Assembly: GCA_949825045.1 (NCBI GenBank)
Contig: OX463809.1
Coordinates: 3,375,501-3,439,500 of the forward strand
DNA from: Argyresthia goedartella
Lineage: Eukaryota > Arthropoda > Insecta > Lepidoptera > Argyresthiidae
DNA length: 64,000 bases
Direction: 5' to 3'
The stretch's first letter is position 1; each line of letters opens with the position of its first letter. The notes under the pieces are model-generated. The model was not told where the DNA came from. It made no database searches and saw only the letters and a program-made list of their open reading frames with translations. Below are positions 23,300-34,926 of the stretch, piece after piece. The position numbers and the translations under genes are program-made.

Positions 23300-23465
23300 C
23301 ACATATGTAGCTCTACCTGTAGTTTCTTTTTACCCCTCCAATCAAGGTTTGCTGGGAGAAATTTCCTGTTAGAGATAAGCTCGCCTTTGTACATGTTTTT
23401 ACCTTTATATATTTTTTTGTATTCTCTGTTTTGTGCAGTAAAGTATATAGGTATTTAAACTTATA
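23300..23465 (+). repeat. LINE 3'-UTR fragment
   Basis: Contains TTTGCTGGGAGAAATTTCC, then AGAGATAAGCTCGCCTTTG and GTGCAGTAAAG. The same motif series ends family B at 5800-5880 and the fragment at 41930-42088. Confidence 0.6.
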
Positions 23466-23579
23466 AGCCACACAATCTTGGTATGCTTTTTTTTGTTTAT
23501 TACCAAACCAAAAGTAATAATCTAAAATAAATTGTGATAGGCAAACTAATAAATAGGAATTGTATGAAGTATGAGGCAG

Positions 23580-23710
23580 ATAGGCAGACCACCGGATAGA
23601 TGGATGCTGAGACGCTGGCTGGCAAGCAGTGGCTGTGGGAGGCTCAGGACCAGAGTAGATAGTGTGGTAAAGAGGAGGCCTATACCCAGCCGTAGGTAAA
23701 TGTAATCTGA
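23580..23710 (+). pseudogene. RTE-like LINE C-terminal scrap
   Basis: The short plus-strand segment has GRPPD-type text followed by an AGGAGGCCTATACCCAGC motif. That motif resembles the end of RTE-type reverse transcriptases common in moth genomes. It is too short and frame-broken to encode anything. Confidence 0.45.
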
Positions 23711-24503
23711 TTTGAATTTAATGGAATGATGTTAACATATAGTTACTTACTTCCTTTTAATTTGCTCCCTCCCTATCACGAAGTTGAATGGGAAATTTAA
23801 GATTTCTGGCTTGTTGAATGCTAAGGTGACTTGTTTTACAATTTTGGAGACACTTGACTGGTAAACACAGTGTTTCCGGCTTTCTCATTCAATCGTCTGG
23901 TAGGAGCCTGTGGCAAAATGCTAAACAACCAGTACCTGAAACAAAATGAAAGCACTGTTACTAAGCTCACTTAGTTCTGTTTTTGGGAAACAGGGAACGA
24001 AAATTGATCATGTCCAAAGAAAAGTAAATGTGCTGTGATACATTCTAGTACTTTGTATAGTGTTACTAACCTTCGTGTCCACATCTAAAGCACTGGTTGG
24101 TGGCAAATTAAGGGTCAACTGAGTAATTAACGTGTCCACAAGCTAACTCCTTCGACCGTCAATATCGCTTGATAAAATCCGATTCTCTGTTTTAGATTGG
24201 GCTCGCGCTATAGCTATATCACACTCGTATGCCATTTCCAAAGTCCAGACACATCAATTTCACGATTTTGACCTACTTTTCATCTCAACAATTCTAAACC
24301 AGTTCTGAAAAAGTACCTCCACAATAACTTTAACACAACCGTTCGTTTGACAGCGGTTACGGTCCAACTCCAATCGAACTTCGGTTCAACCATCTGTCAA
24401 AACATTAGCGCGATACGAAAAGTCCTTAAAGTTGTGTTTCGGTTATGGTTCAGCTATGGTTCGGTTGATATTTTTTACCGCGATCGCCCCCCTGCTCAAA
24501 GAG

Positions 24504-24936
24504 TATATAATTTAACACTGCTACTAAAATAGGTGTCATGAAATGATTTAAAAAAAAAGTTAGATAGTTATAAAGCCGGGGTGATTTTTTATGTTTTTAA
24601 ACCGATCGTTACGGGCACTTTATGAAGAGTCACACTGAACAAACGAAACGCGAATTCACCGTGTGAAAACGACACGCCGAGCAAGTAAGGCTGCTGGCAA
24701 CTTTACAAAGACAGAGAAGACCATTTTCATGTCCCGTTCAAATGAAAAGGAAAACAAAAGAGACAAACTAGCCATAGACAAACAAAATGGTAAATTAAGT
24801 AGGAACTATTCAAAATATTTTCACAACGGATTTTTGTTTTGTGGTGTTAGTAATTTATTTATTTTTGTTTTATTGGAATGATTTAATGGTTTATCGACCA
24901 TTATTCAATGTTGATAGTGTAAAGTATTACAGTGCC
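24504..24936. promoter_or_regulatory. 5' flank and probable leader of TTK
   Basis: About 430 bases separate the end of the Harbinger-like element from the TTK start. A possible upstream ATG ORF at 24729 (MSRSNEKENKRDKLA) looks coding in composition, but I found no donor that joins it in frame to the acceptor-like TATTACAG at 24925-24932. The 5' end of the transcript is therefore undecided. Confidence 0.4.
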
Positions 24937-27008
24937 ATGAGCGGCAATACGGAGCCCTCTTCTAACAGTATGAAATTTGCACCCATGCCTATGTCAGCTT
25001 TGCAGGCATATCTGATGCCTCTGAAGGAGCAACCGGCGCAGCATGACGCCAGCTATCAGTCCGGTGATGACAGTGATAGCTCTCTTGTCGATTCGGTAAA
25101 AAAGAAGCCTCAAACCTCCAACTCTAACAAACAAAACAATTCTGAGTTGTTACCATCCACACCCAAACTTGATCAACCTAAAACCAAGAAGGAGATCATT
25201 TCAGAGAAGAAAGTGCACAGTGATACAAACAAAGAGAACGTCAGTAACCAATCCATGTCACACAATTGGATATTTTCACATACAGACTCTCATATTCAAA
25301 AATGTGTAAATGATCCAGTTATACACAATATAAAACAGAAGACAGAAATGAAACCAAGTATATTGACCCTTCATACCGTACCTAGCAGTAGTATAATGAA
25401 TCCACCAAATAAAAGTACCCCTGAAATTGCTAAAGTGCGTAGCAGTCAGAAAAATAAGATTGCAACACCAAAAATCAAGTCAGGGATCAGACACTTCACT
25501 CCAGGCTCAGGGCGAAGGAGTCATAAGAAAACCTTACAGAAAAAAGTAATAGAGCAGGAGATCAAAGAAAGTGTGAGATGTAAGTGACAAATCTTTTCTT
25601 ATGTTTATTAGATGATAAATATTATTTTTGATGAATTTCAGCCTAATACTTCATCAAAAGTATTTATTATTTCTTAAATAATATAAATCATATTTAATGA
25701 TCTCCAAATTCCAAATTATTTATTGCAACATTTCTCTTTTCAGGCCTATTCCCAGATAACCCTTTGAAGGAGGAAGTGCCAGCACCCACAAAGCCGGCAC
25801 CACCACCTGCTCAGGCAGAAACTCCCATAGGCAGGAAGCCTATGCCAGCCTCATATGCTGCCACTCCTTCATACCCTCAGGGCATGGTCAAGAACCAATC
25901 TAAACTTCTATTCAAAACTACTGTCATAAAAGGCAAGAAATACATGTACATAAAGAAACTGGGCACTGGGGGTTCCAGTGAGGTTTTTAAGGTAGTTTTT
26001 ATTCATATTTTTGTTGTAATCTTTTATAACATAATTTGCATTATTGTTATACCATCCAGAATGTATCGTAGAAATACCTTTTGGTGAGAAATAAAACCAC
26101 AATGAATAAAAATAATGGATGAATATGTATAATTTTACAGGTGTTAGAAGTAGGAACATCAAATGAGTATGCAGTCAAGTGTGTGAACTTGGGCACCGAC
26201 CCTGAACTGGCTCGGGGCTATATTAATGAAGTGATACTGCTGAGAGAGCTGCAGAACTCTGACAGAGTGATAAAGCTGTTTGACCAGTAAGTTAAAAGTA
26301 AATAAAACATTATCTATATATTGAACTGAATCCTGTGGAGAACATTATGGAGTAGTTCTGGGATCTGCATGAGTCAGCCACCACAGAGGATTGACTACCT
26401 GTGTCTGCCTGTGTTCAATGTACCCGACCATAAGGTAAATCTTTATAAAATAAAATTAGCCTTTATTCTACCACAATCATTATATATATAATTATATTGA
26501 ATTGCAATTTAGATTTTAGTTTTTTTTGCATGCCTTATTGCTAGTATTAATTAAATATAGTTACTACTTAATATTATTTATATAGTTGTGGAAGTAGGCC
26601 TCCCTCATTTCTCTCTATTTGTGTCTGTCTCTAGCTTGCCTTCTCCAGTCTGCTCCACTCATCTCCTTGAAAACATCCTCCAACCATTTTCTTGGTCTTC
26701 CTCCCTGTCTCTGGCCATCTCTGGGTACCCATTCCAGTATTTTCCGAGTCCATCTATCTTCTGAAATTCTGCAGAAATTATCCTATAGTCCTATAGGATA
26801 ACAAAAAAAAAAAAAGTTCTTTAATTTCATAGAAACTGTTAACATAGCATATAACAAGACTTCCCAGTAAGTAATAATAATACTTGTGTTGGGAATGACT
26901 CGCAACTTCTCCTAAGATTCTAGCGTACAGTTAAAGGTAAGCATTTTTACTTTTCTTAAATATTAACAGATAAGGGTATATGTGTTTTGTGTATGTGTGT
27001 GTGTGTGT

Positions 27009-27054
<46 letters not shown>

Positions 27055-30000
27055 TGAGTGAGGGTGTATATGTGTGTGTGTTTTGTGTACCTATGCGTGA
27101 TAGTAACTGTTCCTATGCCCTATGGTTGCATTATAATGAACCTTGGGATCGGGTTTGTAAACATCCACATATGGTAACAGTTAAACCTACCAACAAACAG
27201 GTTGTACAAACCTTGGGGTCTATTATTATACTGGTAGGTAGTGCCTGTGAGAATGCAGTATGTAAAGGGGTTTGGTGAGTACTTATATTAGTTAATCATC
27301 GTTTAAGAAGGTCTTTGAAGAAGGTTTTCAACTTCCTCATAGTTAAGCGTATTTAGCCATTTAGTTACAGTCTCTTTACAAGTATGTAGCTAAAGGTGGT
27401 ATATGCATAAAAATCTGTTTACTTTGTTATATATAAAGGCTGATTGACAGGTATATTGTCGTTCAGCGAAGACTGTGCGAACTGTCTGCGGTGGAGCAAC
27501 TTTGTCGTTTCGTCTTTTGGTATTTATGGATTGGTCATACACCAGAGATTTGTGGCAAGACAGGATTAAGTTAAGAATGTATAGTTTTCTAACTGATAGG
27601 AGGTGACTAGTCTCATATAGGGATTGTGTAGTAAACCTGCGAGGTAGACTGTACATAACCTTTACGATAGACCTCTGGGCTCTTTCCACATCCATAAATT
27701 TGGTTTTTGCTGTCCCCCCCCAGACTGGTATGCAGTAGGTAATCACTGATTGAATCAATGCTATGTATGTTTTATTTAGGAGTTCCTTATTCATAACGAA
27801 TCTGAGTGATTTAAAGATCCATGTCAGCTTACGTACTCTGTTCATAATCAGCTCAATATGGCCGTACCAGCTTAACCGTTGGTCTACTATGACTCCCAGG
27901 TACCTGATATTCTCAACCTTTTGTATATGTGGGCAGTCACAACCTAGGTTTCCAGGATCCGCGCAGCTATGTATCTTTAAAAAGAAATTGTCGTTAGGCT
28001 GGGAATTTATGTAGGGCCCAAAACAAATGTACTTTGTTTTTTGAACATTTAATGACAAAAGATTTTCATTTAACCAGTTGGCAACCCTAACCAGTCCTAG
28101 TTCAGCAACTTTATGTACCGTATCCCATGATTCCCCCGAGAAAACTATTGCATACATATATACAGATATATCTGTTATTCTCGTTTTCTAACTTATAGTT
28201 TTGTTTCTCATCCTATGTCATAGTCTTATGCCCAACTTGTCCTCTTCTTTTTTTCTGAAAAGCACATGATTGGCAGCCATATGTTATACATGGGAAGGAT
28301 CACAATGTCACACAACTTACTTTTAATTTTGATATCAATGTTGCTATTTTTCTTTATCTCTTTGAAGCTCCAGTATCTTTTCCAAGCAATTGCAATCCCC
28401 CTGTTTATTTCATTTTCTGTCGGGTCTCTGAATGAAATGGCTTGGCCTAGGTATATATATTCGAAATCGACCCTTCTGCTTTCATTTTCTAGTTGTCGGA
28501 TCATGGTCTTCAGTTGGACACTGTTTTATGCAAACACTGCAATGTATCTGCGAATCTTAGATGACTCAAGTACTCCTCGTTTATTTTTACTCCTTTTATT
28601 TCCTTTTATACAAAGTAATCTAGGTGTAATGGAAGAACCATCAGTGATAATGAGACATCAGCTCATTTCTCGACAGAACATTCGCTTTCTCACTGAGGAG
28701 TTGTGGTTGATTGAAGGAGTTTAAAAAAAATCTATTGTTTCAGTTGAAGAACCTGCCTTTGTATATACCTATAGGTATAACTCCTGCGCCAAACAGAACT
28801 AACATTACAGTCATGTTTCTTCAGCTCTGAGCTGTGACCTCTTTCTCACTAGGGCTAAGATGGCTTGCAAGACATAGAGAGGTGATAGCTCGCTCAGAGC
28901 TAAAGAAACTTGGTGGGAACAGTATGTTGGTTGTTGCAGCGAGTATGACCGCGAGAACAAGTTCCTCCGAGTGGTGCTGGAGGTAGGCGAGACAGACCTG
29001 TCGTCATTCCTGCGGGCGCGCGGTGCCGGCCTGCCGCCCGCGCTCGTGCTGCACTACTGGGAGGAGATGCTGCACAGCGTGCGCCACATACACGACCACG
29101 GTATGGTATCATCACCATCATCAGACTCACTCAGTCCACACAACTACACACGTATCTAGATACAGCTAGATTTAATTGACCCTCTCTGGTTGGAACATTT
29201 TCAGTTCGTCCCGCCTTCTCGTTTTTCCCCTACACCAGTCTCCATCTGAAGTCATCCATTCAGATCGTCACATCATCCTTAATTTATTGCCATTCAGCGG
29301 TATTATATAATAGTATCGTTGGTATATTCTAAGTTAAGCGCCGAACATTACCGTCCTAAGTCTGAGTTGCCAGTATTTAGCCAGCTTTTCGAACTTATTG
29401 TCCACGACCAAATCATCCCAATTGTAGCTCGCAGCATTCCACCGGAACAGCATGGGTTCATGCAGAAACATTCGACTGTGTCTAATATTTTCGAGTTTGT
29501 TGACTCGGTGGCGGGTCATATGGACAATGGTTATCAGGTTGATGCCGTGTACCCTATCACAGGAATCGTAGTCAGGCTGACCGTATTGGTCCTCATCATT
29601 CCCGGTACGCTCCCATCCCCTCAGGTGTGCCACAAGGCTCACATCTTGGTACGCTTCTCTTCAATGTCTGCCTGTACGACATCGCGACGTGCTTTAGATT
29701 CGCCCGGTTTCTCATGTACGCCGACGACACTAAAGTTTTTATGCCTGTTGGGGACGTGACAGACTGTCTCAATCTCCAGGCCAATGAAATGCCAGTGCCT
29801 CACGTTCTCCAGAAAGCGATCTGACCTACAATTTAATTATGTTTTAAACAATCAGCAGATAGGGAGGGTCACAGAAATCAGAGGATATGCCTGACTTACT
29901 TTCGTACCTTACCCCATTACGAACACATTTCTTTAAAGGCTACCAAAATGATCGGACTTGTTTATCGTGCGTCTAAACCTCTGCGGTCTGCCCCAGCCTT

Positions 30001-32905
30001 TAAACAGCTTTACTTCGCCTTCGTCCGCAGTGTGTTATAGTACGCTTCACCTGTCTGGTCTCCAATATACTCGACCGACACACAGTGATCGACTGGACTC
30101 CGTGCAGAATAGATTTATCAGGCAGCTTTGGTTACCGTCAGCCCAGTGGCAGGGACAGCTTACACGGCCATAGCTTTGTGTCATTGGCGGATAGAAGATT
30201 ATTCGCGGATCTGAAGTAACTCCACGGAGTGATTCACGCAGGCATCGACAGCAGCGAACTGGTGAGCAGAGTGTTGCTGCGCGCGCCCCCGTGCGCGAAC
30301 GCCGGCACGGACGCGTGCCTGCAGTGCTGCACCATGCGCGCACGCGCACCAATTACTCCTCTTACTCTCCCTTGAATAGGAGCATCAATATTTATGAGGA
30401 GTATTTACCAGAGCTCGATATATTTCTACTCAATCGCTGCCCTTACTTTTTGTCCCAAGTTAGGAAATATTCGACTTCGTCACCTTTCCTAACTTAGTTA
30501 CTATATTGATTTACTCATGTACATTATCTTAGAAAATTACGTTCTACTATTCCCCATCGGAACCCGATCATATACACACACTCACACACCCTCATACACA
30601 ATTCAATCAGCAGTTCTCCATTATTTTGTGTCCATACTGTCAGACCAGTTTGAACTAAGTTTTAACTAATTATTACTTTACTTTATTATTCTTATGGATA
30701 GGTACTTACATTTCTATTTTATCTTTTTCTAATTAATTAATATTGTGTTTTAATTGTGAAACGTGAAGAAATAAATAAATAAATATTTGCTCGGCTAAGT
30801 TTGATTATCAGATCTCGATCGTCTCCGCAGGCGTGATCCACGCGGACCTCAAGCCCGCGAACTTCCTGCTCGTGATGGGGCGCCTCAAGCTGATCGACTT
30901 CGGCATCGCGTCGTCGATCAGCAGCGACGCGACGTCGGTGGTGCGCGCGCAGGCCACCGGCACCTACAGCTACATCAGCCCGGAGGCGCTCATGGGCGGC
31001 GCGGGCGGCTACGACGCGGGCGACGGAAATGCGCCCATCAAGGTAAATATACAATTATGTTAGGGCGCATTTTGATCACTACTCGTTTAGGCAACTTGGT
31101 CCATTTCTCTAAACGTCCACCACGTGAATGGTCCACTTTGCGACACCTCCATTTCTCTTATAAAGCCAACCGGGGTGAAAGAGAATAGTTATAATACCTT
31201 GGGCTAGTTATTATATACTTCATATTGCTTGTGTGTGGGTTTCGCTCTGTGCATGACGTAGTTACATAGTTTTTTTCGGCAACAGTATACCATCATACGC
31301 GGCGACCGGAGACTGATGGATGTGCGGATATGGTTAGCAGAATATATATGGAAAACGCAATCACCACAGCCTCCAGTCACCTCGTGGAAGAATTGACAGC
31401 CACCATAATACGTTGCTCACTTCCCCATACCTTACAGATCTCGTTCCGTTCGGACGTGTGGTCGCTGGGTTGCATCCTGTACAGCATGGTGTACGGACGC
31501 ACCCCCTTCTCTCACATCCCGAACCTCGCCAAGTTGGCCGCCATCTTGGATCCGCTGCATAGGATCGACTATCCGCCTGTGGAGCGTGAGTATAAGAATA
31601 TTTACACCTGCCTTGCTCGTAAAGACCTACTTACTAACGTTCAAAGAGTGAATGTAAATTAGTCTTTACGTGATTCATTCATTGTCTGCATTGAAAACTA
31701 CGTTCCATTTTCAAATTACTTTGCAGAACAAGCAATGCTTGATATGTAATGGATTTTCATACAACTTTACAGTTCAAGCTATGCAAACCTCCTTGGTCAA
31801 AAACTCAACCAACAAAAAAAAAATTGGCGGTAATTCAATCGATATTATTTGAAGTTTGATAAAGTTTATCTCAAATTAATTACCTAATTAAAAATGTCAA
31901 GTGATGAAGTGGATATGGAAGCTGAGAATGTAATGGACAACCTTTTGCCAAATAAATCAAAAGAAAGGTATTTACATACTTTCCCAATATCTAATTCAGA
32001 AATTACATACACAACTTTTTATTAAAATCACATTAAAATTAATATGTAGGTACCTCATTAGTTTTTTGATATGAATTTAAATTACATTGTTTTATTTTAT
32101 TTGTTGTGTTTTATTTTCCTCGCAAGAAAGGTGTAAAATAGTATACTTCTCTCGGGTTGTAAGTAGCTATTGCACCCTCAAACTATATCCGCCGTCTAAA
32201 TATCTCGGGTGCACTCGATCCTTAGAGCCCTTTGCGAGCGAAGCTCGCACGGGCACCAAATTGCATCTCGTTCCGTAATAGCTCACTTACTTCCCTTGTA
32301 GCGTAATGTACTATTGTATAGCCCTTTGGTTGCGAGAGCTGTATTTGCTTTAATCGCCCCATCTACTATTATGCATTACCGATATAGATCGGAGGTTCGA
32401 GCTTCGACGCTCGGAGTGGGATGGAGCTAAACATGCTGACTATGGATCTGTAGCATATGATACTTCTCTACTCTCCATTGCTGTACGTAGAACCTACATT
32501 TGTGGTTCTGTCAGAATCTGCTGCTACTTTCGTCAGTACAGTCAATCGGTCAATTGGTCCTAAATAAAGTAATGTCGAGGACTCCCATAGGGATCTCATT
32601 TGCTTCATCGATCATCATCTCACAATGGATTTACTCATGGCAACAGATGCTGAATTCTGTATTATGTCGCAGACTGCCGCTAGTTCTGTTAAGTTTTTAC
32701 TCCTCGATCTTCCTTCTCTTCTATCCCTGATAAATGCCCAATATATATGTCTCCGTTGTTTGCAGACCTCCCTCCGTCATTGATCTCGGCGCTCAAGTGG
32801 TGTCTCACGTACAACGTTCGCGCGCGGCCGACCGTCGCCGAGCTGCTCGCCATCCCGTACCTGCAGCCCGCCTGTAAGTGCAGCCGCAAGGGACAGAACA
32901 ACTGA
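24937..32905 (+). CDS. TTK: Dual-specificity protein kinase TTK/Mps1 (spindle checkpoint), seven coding exons
   Basis: Exons are 24937-25579, 25744-25991, 26141-26286, 28940-29100, 30831-31042, 31438-31585 and 32766-32905. All junctions are GT-AG and the phases agree, giving 565 aa. Residues 1-275 are Ser/Lys-rich and probably disordered, with no TPR domain visible. The kinase domain follows: glycine loop [11 protein letters not shown], the ATP-binding Lys in EYAVK (about 310), the alpha-C Glu in YINEVILL, catalytic loop HADLKPAN (Asp 405), DFG at 422-424, activation segment [19 protein letters not shown], and [11 protein letters not shown]. The order and wording match TTK/Mps1 closely, which at kinetochores phosphorylates checkpoint proteins and delays anaphase. 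The catalytic loop reads HAD where I recall HSD in vertebrate TTK. ATG 24937 has a good context (GCCATGA); an in-frame ATG at 24886 would add 17 residues. The introns hold many transposon fragments. Confidence 0.93.
26580..26800 (-). pseudogene. RTE-like LINE C-terminal fragment in TTK intron 3
   Basis: The minus strand reads [19 protein letters not shown], then [15 protein letters not shown]. This is a C-terminal RTE-type RT signature. Together with the segment at 28226-28504 in the same orientation it probably represents one element split by the CR1-like insertion between them. Confidence 0.7.
26985..27085. repeat. (GT)n microsatellite
   Basis: An interrupted GT-dinucleotide run within TTK intron 3. 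The cysteine/valine ORF across it is an artefact. Confidence 0.95.
27380..28160 (-). pseudogene. CR1-like LINE RT C-terminal fragment in TTK intron 3
   Basis: A 255-codon open segment holds [37 protein letters not shown], and [18 protein letters not shown]. These are thumb and C-terminal regions of a CR1-type reverse transcriptase. The polymerase palm upstream is absent, although the frame itself is intact over this stretch. It lies between two halves of an RTE-like fragment. Confidence 0.8.
28220..28504 (-). pseudogene. RTE-like LINE RT fragment in TTK intron 3
   Basis: The minus strand encodes [20 protein letters not shown], then [20 protein letters not shown] and [14 protein letters not shown]. 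This is a well-known block of RTE-type reverse transcriptases. It is frameshifted after MYNIWLPIM. Its downstream end is at 26580-26800. Confidence 0.8.
29310..30785 (+). mobile_element. Family A LINE copy in TTK intron 4
   Basis: Plus-strand RT blocks include [16 protein letters not shown], an [17 protein letters not shown] block, [29 protein letters not shown] and an AFVRSVL segment. They are spread over several frames with stops. It ends in TAAA repeats (30770-30783), like the family A element at 2425-5580. It is inactive and lies in the same sense as TTK. Confidence 0.8.
31894..31967 (+). pseudogene. Lone Crypton-like (tyrosine recombinase family) first exon in TTK intron 6
   Basis: An ATG starts [20 protein letters not shown], then KSKERY, with a splice-donor-like AG|GTATTT at 31967-31969. 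The phrase NLLP-KSKERY matches the conserved start of Crypton-type tyrosine recombinases and insect genes derived from them. I found no following exons in the intron. It looks like a fragment, but a cryptic exon is possible. Confidence 0.45.
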
Positions 32906-34926
32906 ACGGCGAACGTCGCTGGTCAGGTCAACTGACACTCGCCGTGTGTACAGGAATTCTAAGTTCGACTGATACTCAAACTCCTGCTAGGTATGTTTGT
33001 AAGTAAATCGCGGCCGTGTGTTAAAACGTGTAGTGAAAATCACAGCTTGAAACAACACTTCATCTGCTAACCAATTCATATTGAAAGAGGTCTTTATTTC
33101 CGTCTCATTATTATATAAAAAAAATACATTTTAAATTCTATTTTACGTTTTATGTTTAATGTATATGTATAATTCTCTTTAGATAAATTCATAGCAATAT
33201 TTAAATTAATGAACAAATACTATTTCGCGACAATTCATATCAATATATTAGGGAATTAACAAAACGGAAGTACTTGTTACATAATGATAGCGTTAATCAA
33301 TCGTCAACAATCGTCATTTTTTTCCCACTTCTCTACATTGGACCACTGTGGGAGAAGTAGGGCTTAGAAACTCCCACAGATAAATTTTTAGATCTCTTAA
33401 AAATTGCTTATGCTTAACTAATACAAAATATATATATATAATTAATCAGCAGAAATAAATAATTACAAAATTATTAACAGCAAGGTCTGGGTTGAGTCAG
33501 ATTAACCCATACAGTCCCGTCATTTAGGTAATCTTGAATCTTGAAGATTTCAAGAATGATTCTTGAAGCACATTAGAATTTTGATGATCGATGATGTTTT
33601 GAGTCAGTAACAAAATGACAGTGGCTTTGAGTTTGAGTGGCTGTCGTGTGCAATCTGATGGTTCATATAACATTTTAGGAATTTGCTTATTTAAATTGTG
33701 GACTATTAGTCACATATTCATTCAGGTGTAAAGCTTTATCTACAACATAGTTACACAGATGAGTCGATAATACCCCGAAGTGCTTCCCCCTCCACTCCCC
33801 CCTTTTGGATATTTGTTTCGCGACATCTTATATAGAATGAAGTCTGTGCTGTCAGTGCCTGTCAAATTTGATTGAAATCCGTCGATAAATAACGCTACAG
33901 AAATACTTCCCTTTTTTTCCCCCTAATCAAAAATAGCGATTGACTAAAATAATGAAATAAATCAAGAACTTGTGCCAATTTTCGTCAAAATCGGTTGAAA
34001 AATACAGGCGAGAACAAACAGACGGGCAAAGTCATTTTTGGCCACTGGACGCTTCGTTCGCTCCGTCAATTAAACATTTTATTTATTTACGAGTAATAGG
34101 TACTGTACTGCAATAGTTTGTACAAGACATGGAGCGAAATCATTTAAAAACCTAGGTAAATTATAATATCTGTGGTAATATTCAACTTGGATATTAGATT
34201 ACTTAAGTGCGGTTAAAATGTAATTAAAATATTTAATGAATGTGTAAATAATAAAAATGTATTGAAAATGAAAGACAGTTATTTGAATGATGAATATTTA
34301 TTGAAATATGATAGATAACACAAAATTAAATTACTTTATTATATATCAATTCTATATTCTGAAGTCAATAATAGAACATTTGTGATTTAAAATAATCTTA
34401 GTTTACAATAAAATACTGTACTCTTATATCTATCGAATATAAATGCAGTGTAAGGCGAAATACATTTTGGAAATGTAAGCAGGTGAGAGTTAATATATAA
34501 TTTCTTATATTTTAGTTGTTGTGTAAGTTGAATGTACCACTACACTATCCCGTATACGGAGCCGCTAACTCAGGAGCTTCTGGTTTCTCTGCTGCTCAGA
34601 GAAAGGAACGCATCCCTCTACAGATACCTCGAAGGTAACCAGGGCTTTCGTTATTGCACAATCAGTTCGGCATGCGGCTCTAGTTCGGTAAATCGTGCGC
34701 AGAGCCATCTTTCAGATCAAAGGCAACTCACGCGCACCTCCCCAACAATGATATTATCAACTTTTTTTAAAGATGAAGATAGCGATTGCAAAGCCTCACA
34801 ATATTCAGCGGTAGAAGCAACATTAATATCAAAATAAGACTTCACAAATGAAAATAAAAGTACATTTATTTTGTTTTCGAGTTTATTGTGGCCTACGGCA
34901 CGGGCAGTCGGCGGTGGCGGTGGTGC
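32906..34926. other. Intergenic region between convergent TTK and alpha-spectrin
   Basis: This stretch contains the TTK 3' UTR (several AATAAA-like signals in AT-rich sequence) and the alpha-spectrin 3' UTR on the opposite strand. At about 33960-34085 is a repeat-like segment (TTTTCGTCAAAATCGGTT and following) of a kind common in moths. A 101-codon ATG ORF at 34532-34837 has no recognisable feature. Nothing else was identified. Confidence 0.5.

Larger units (their letters stand above)
22690..24245 (-). pseudogene. Harbinger-type (HARBI1-like) transposase remnant
   Basis: Minus-strand segments appear in the order expected of a Harbinger transposase. An N-terminal piece (MAYECDIAIARAQSK, about 24234-24070) ends at a possible splice donor. 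A middle piece follows (QSSVSKIVKQVTLAFNKPE, then FPFNFVIGREQIKR, about 23895-23755). Then comes the DDE-type block GVVACGDGTHMSIVTPNEHEE with YYNKKG (about 22870-22760), where the Asp of CGDGTH corresponds to the first catalytic acid. A stop follows NKKG. LINE and SINE fragments separate the pieces. No ORF is long enough to be functional. Confidence 0.65.
21003..24503 (-). mobile_element. Decayed PIF/Harbinger-like DNA transposon
   Basis: The ends form imperfect terminal inverted repeats: GGGGGCCGATCGCGCTA near 21013 at the left, and the complement of GGGGGGCGATCGCGGTA near 24490 at the right. Similar GGTTCGGTT and GGTTCAGTT subterminal repeats lie inside both ends. Between them are minus-strand remnants of a Harbinger-type transposase and several later insertions (LINE and SINE pieces). 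I could not settle on a target duplication; a TA-rich triplet would be expected for this superfamily. Its right end lies about 430 bases upstream of the TTK start codon. Confidence 0.65.

Noticed and set aside
26982..27278. ORF with a Cys/Val repeat
   Set aside because: It is a translation of a GT microsatellite.
34532..34837. 101-codon ATG ORF between TTK and alpha-spectrin
   Set aside because: No recognisable domain, no splice context, and it lies where two 3' UTRs converge; chance ORF is more likely.
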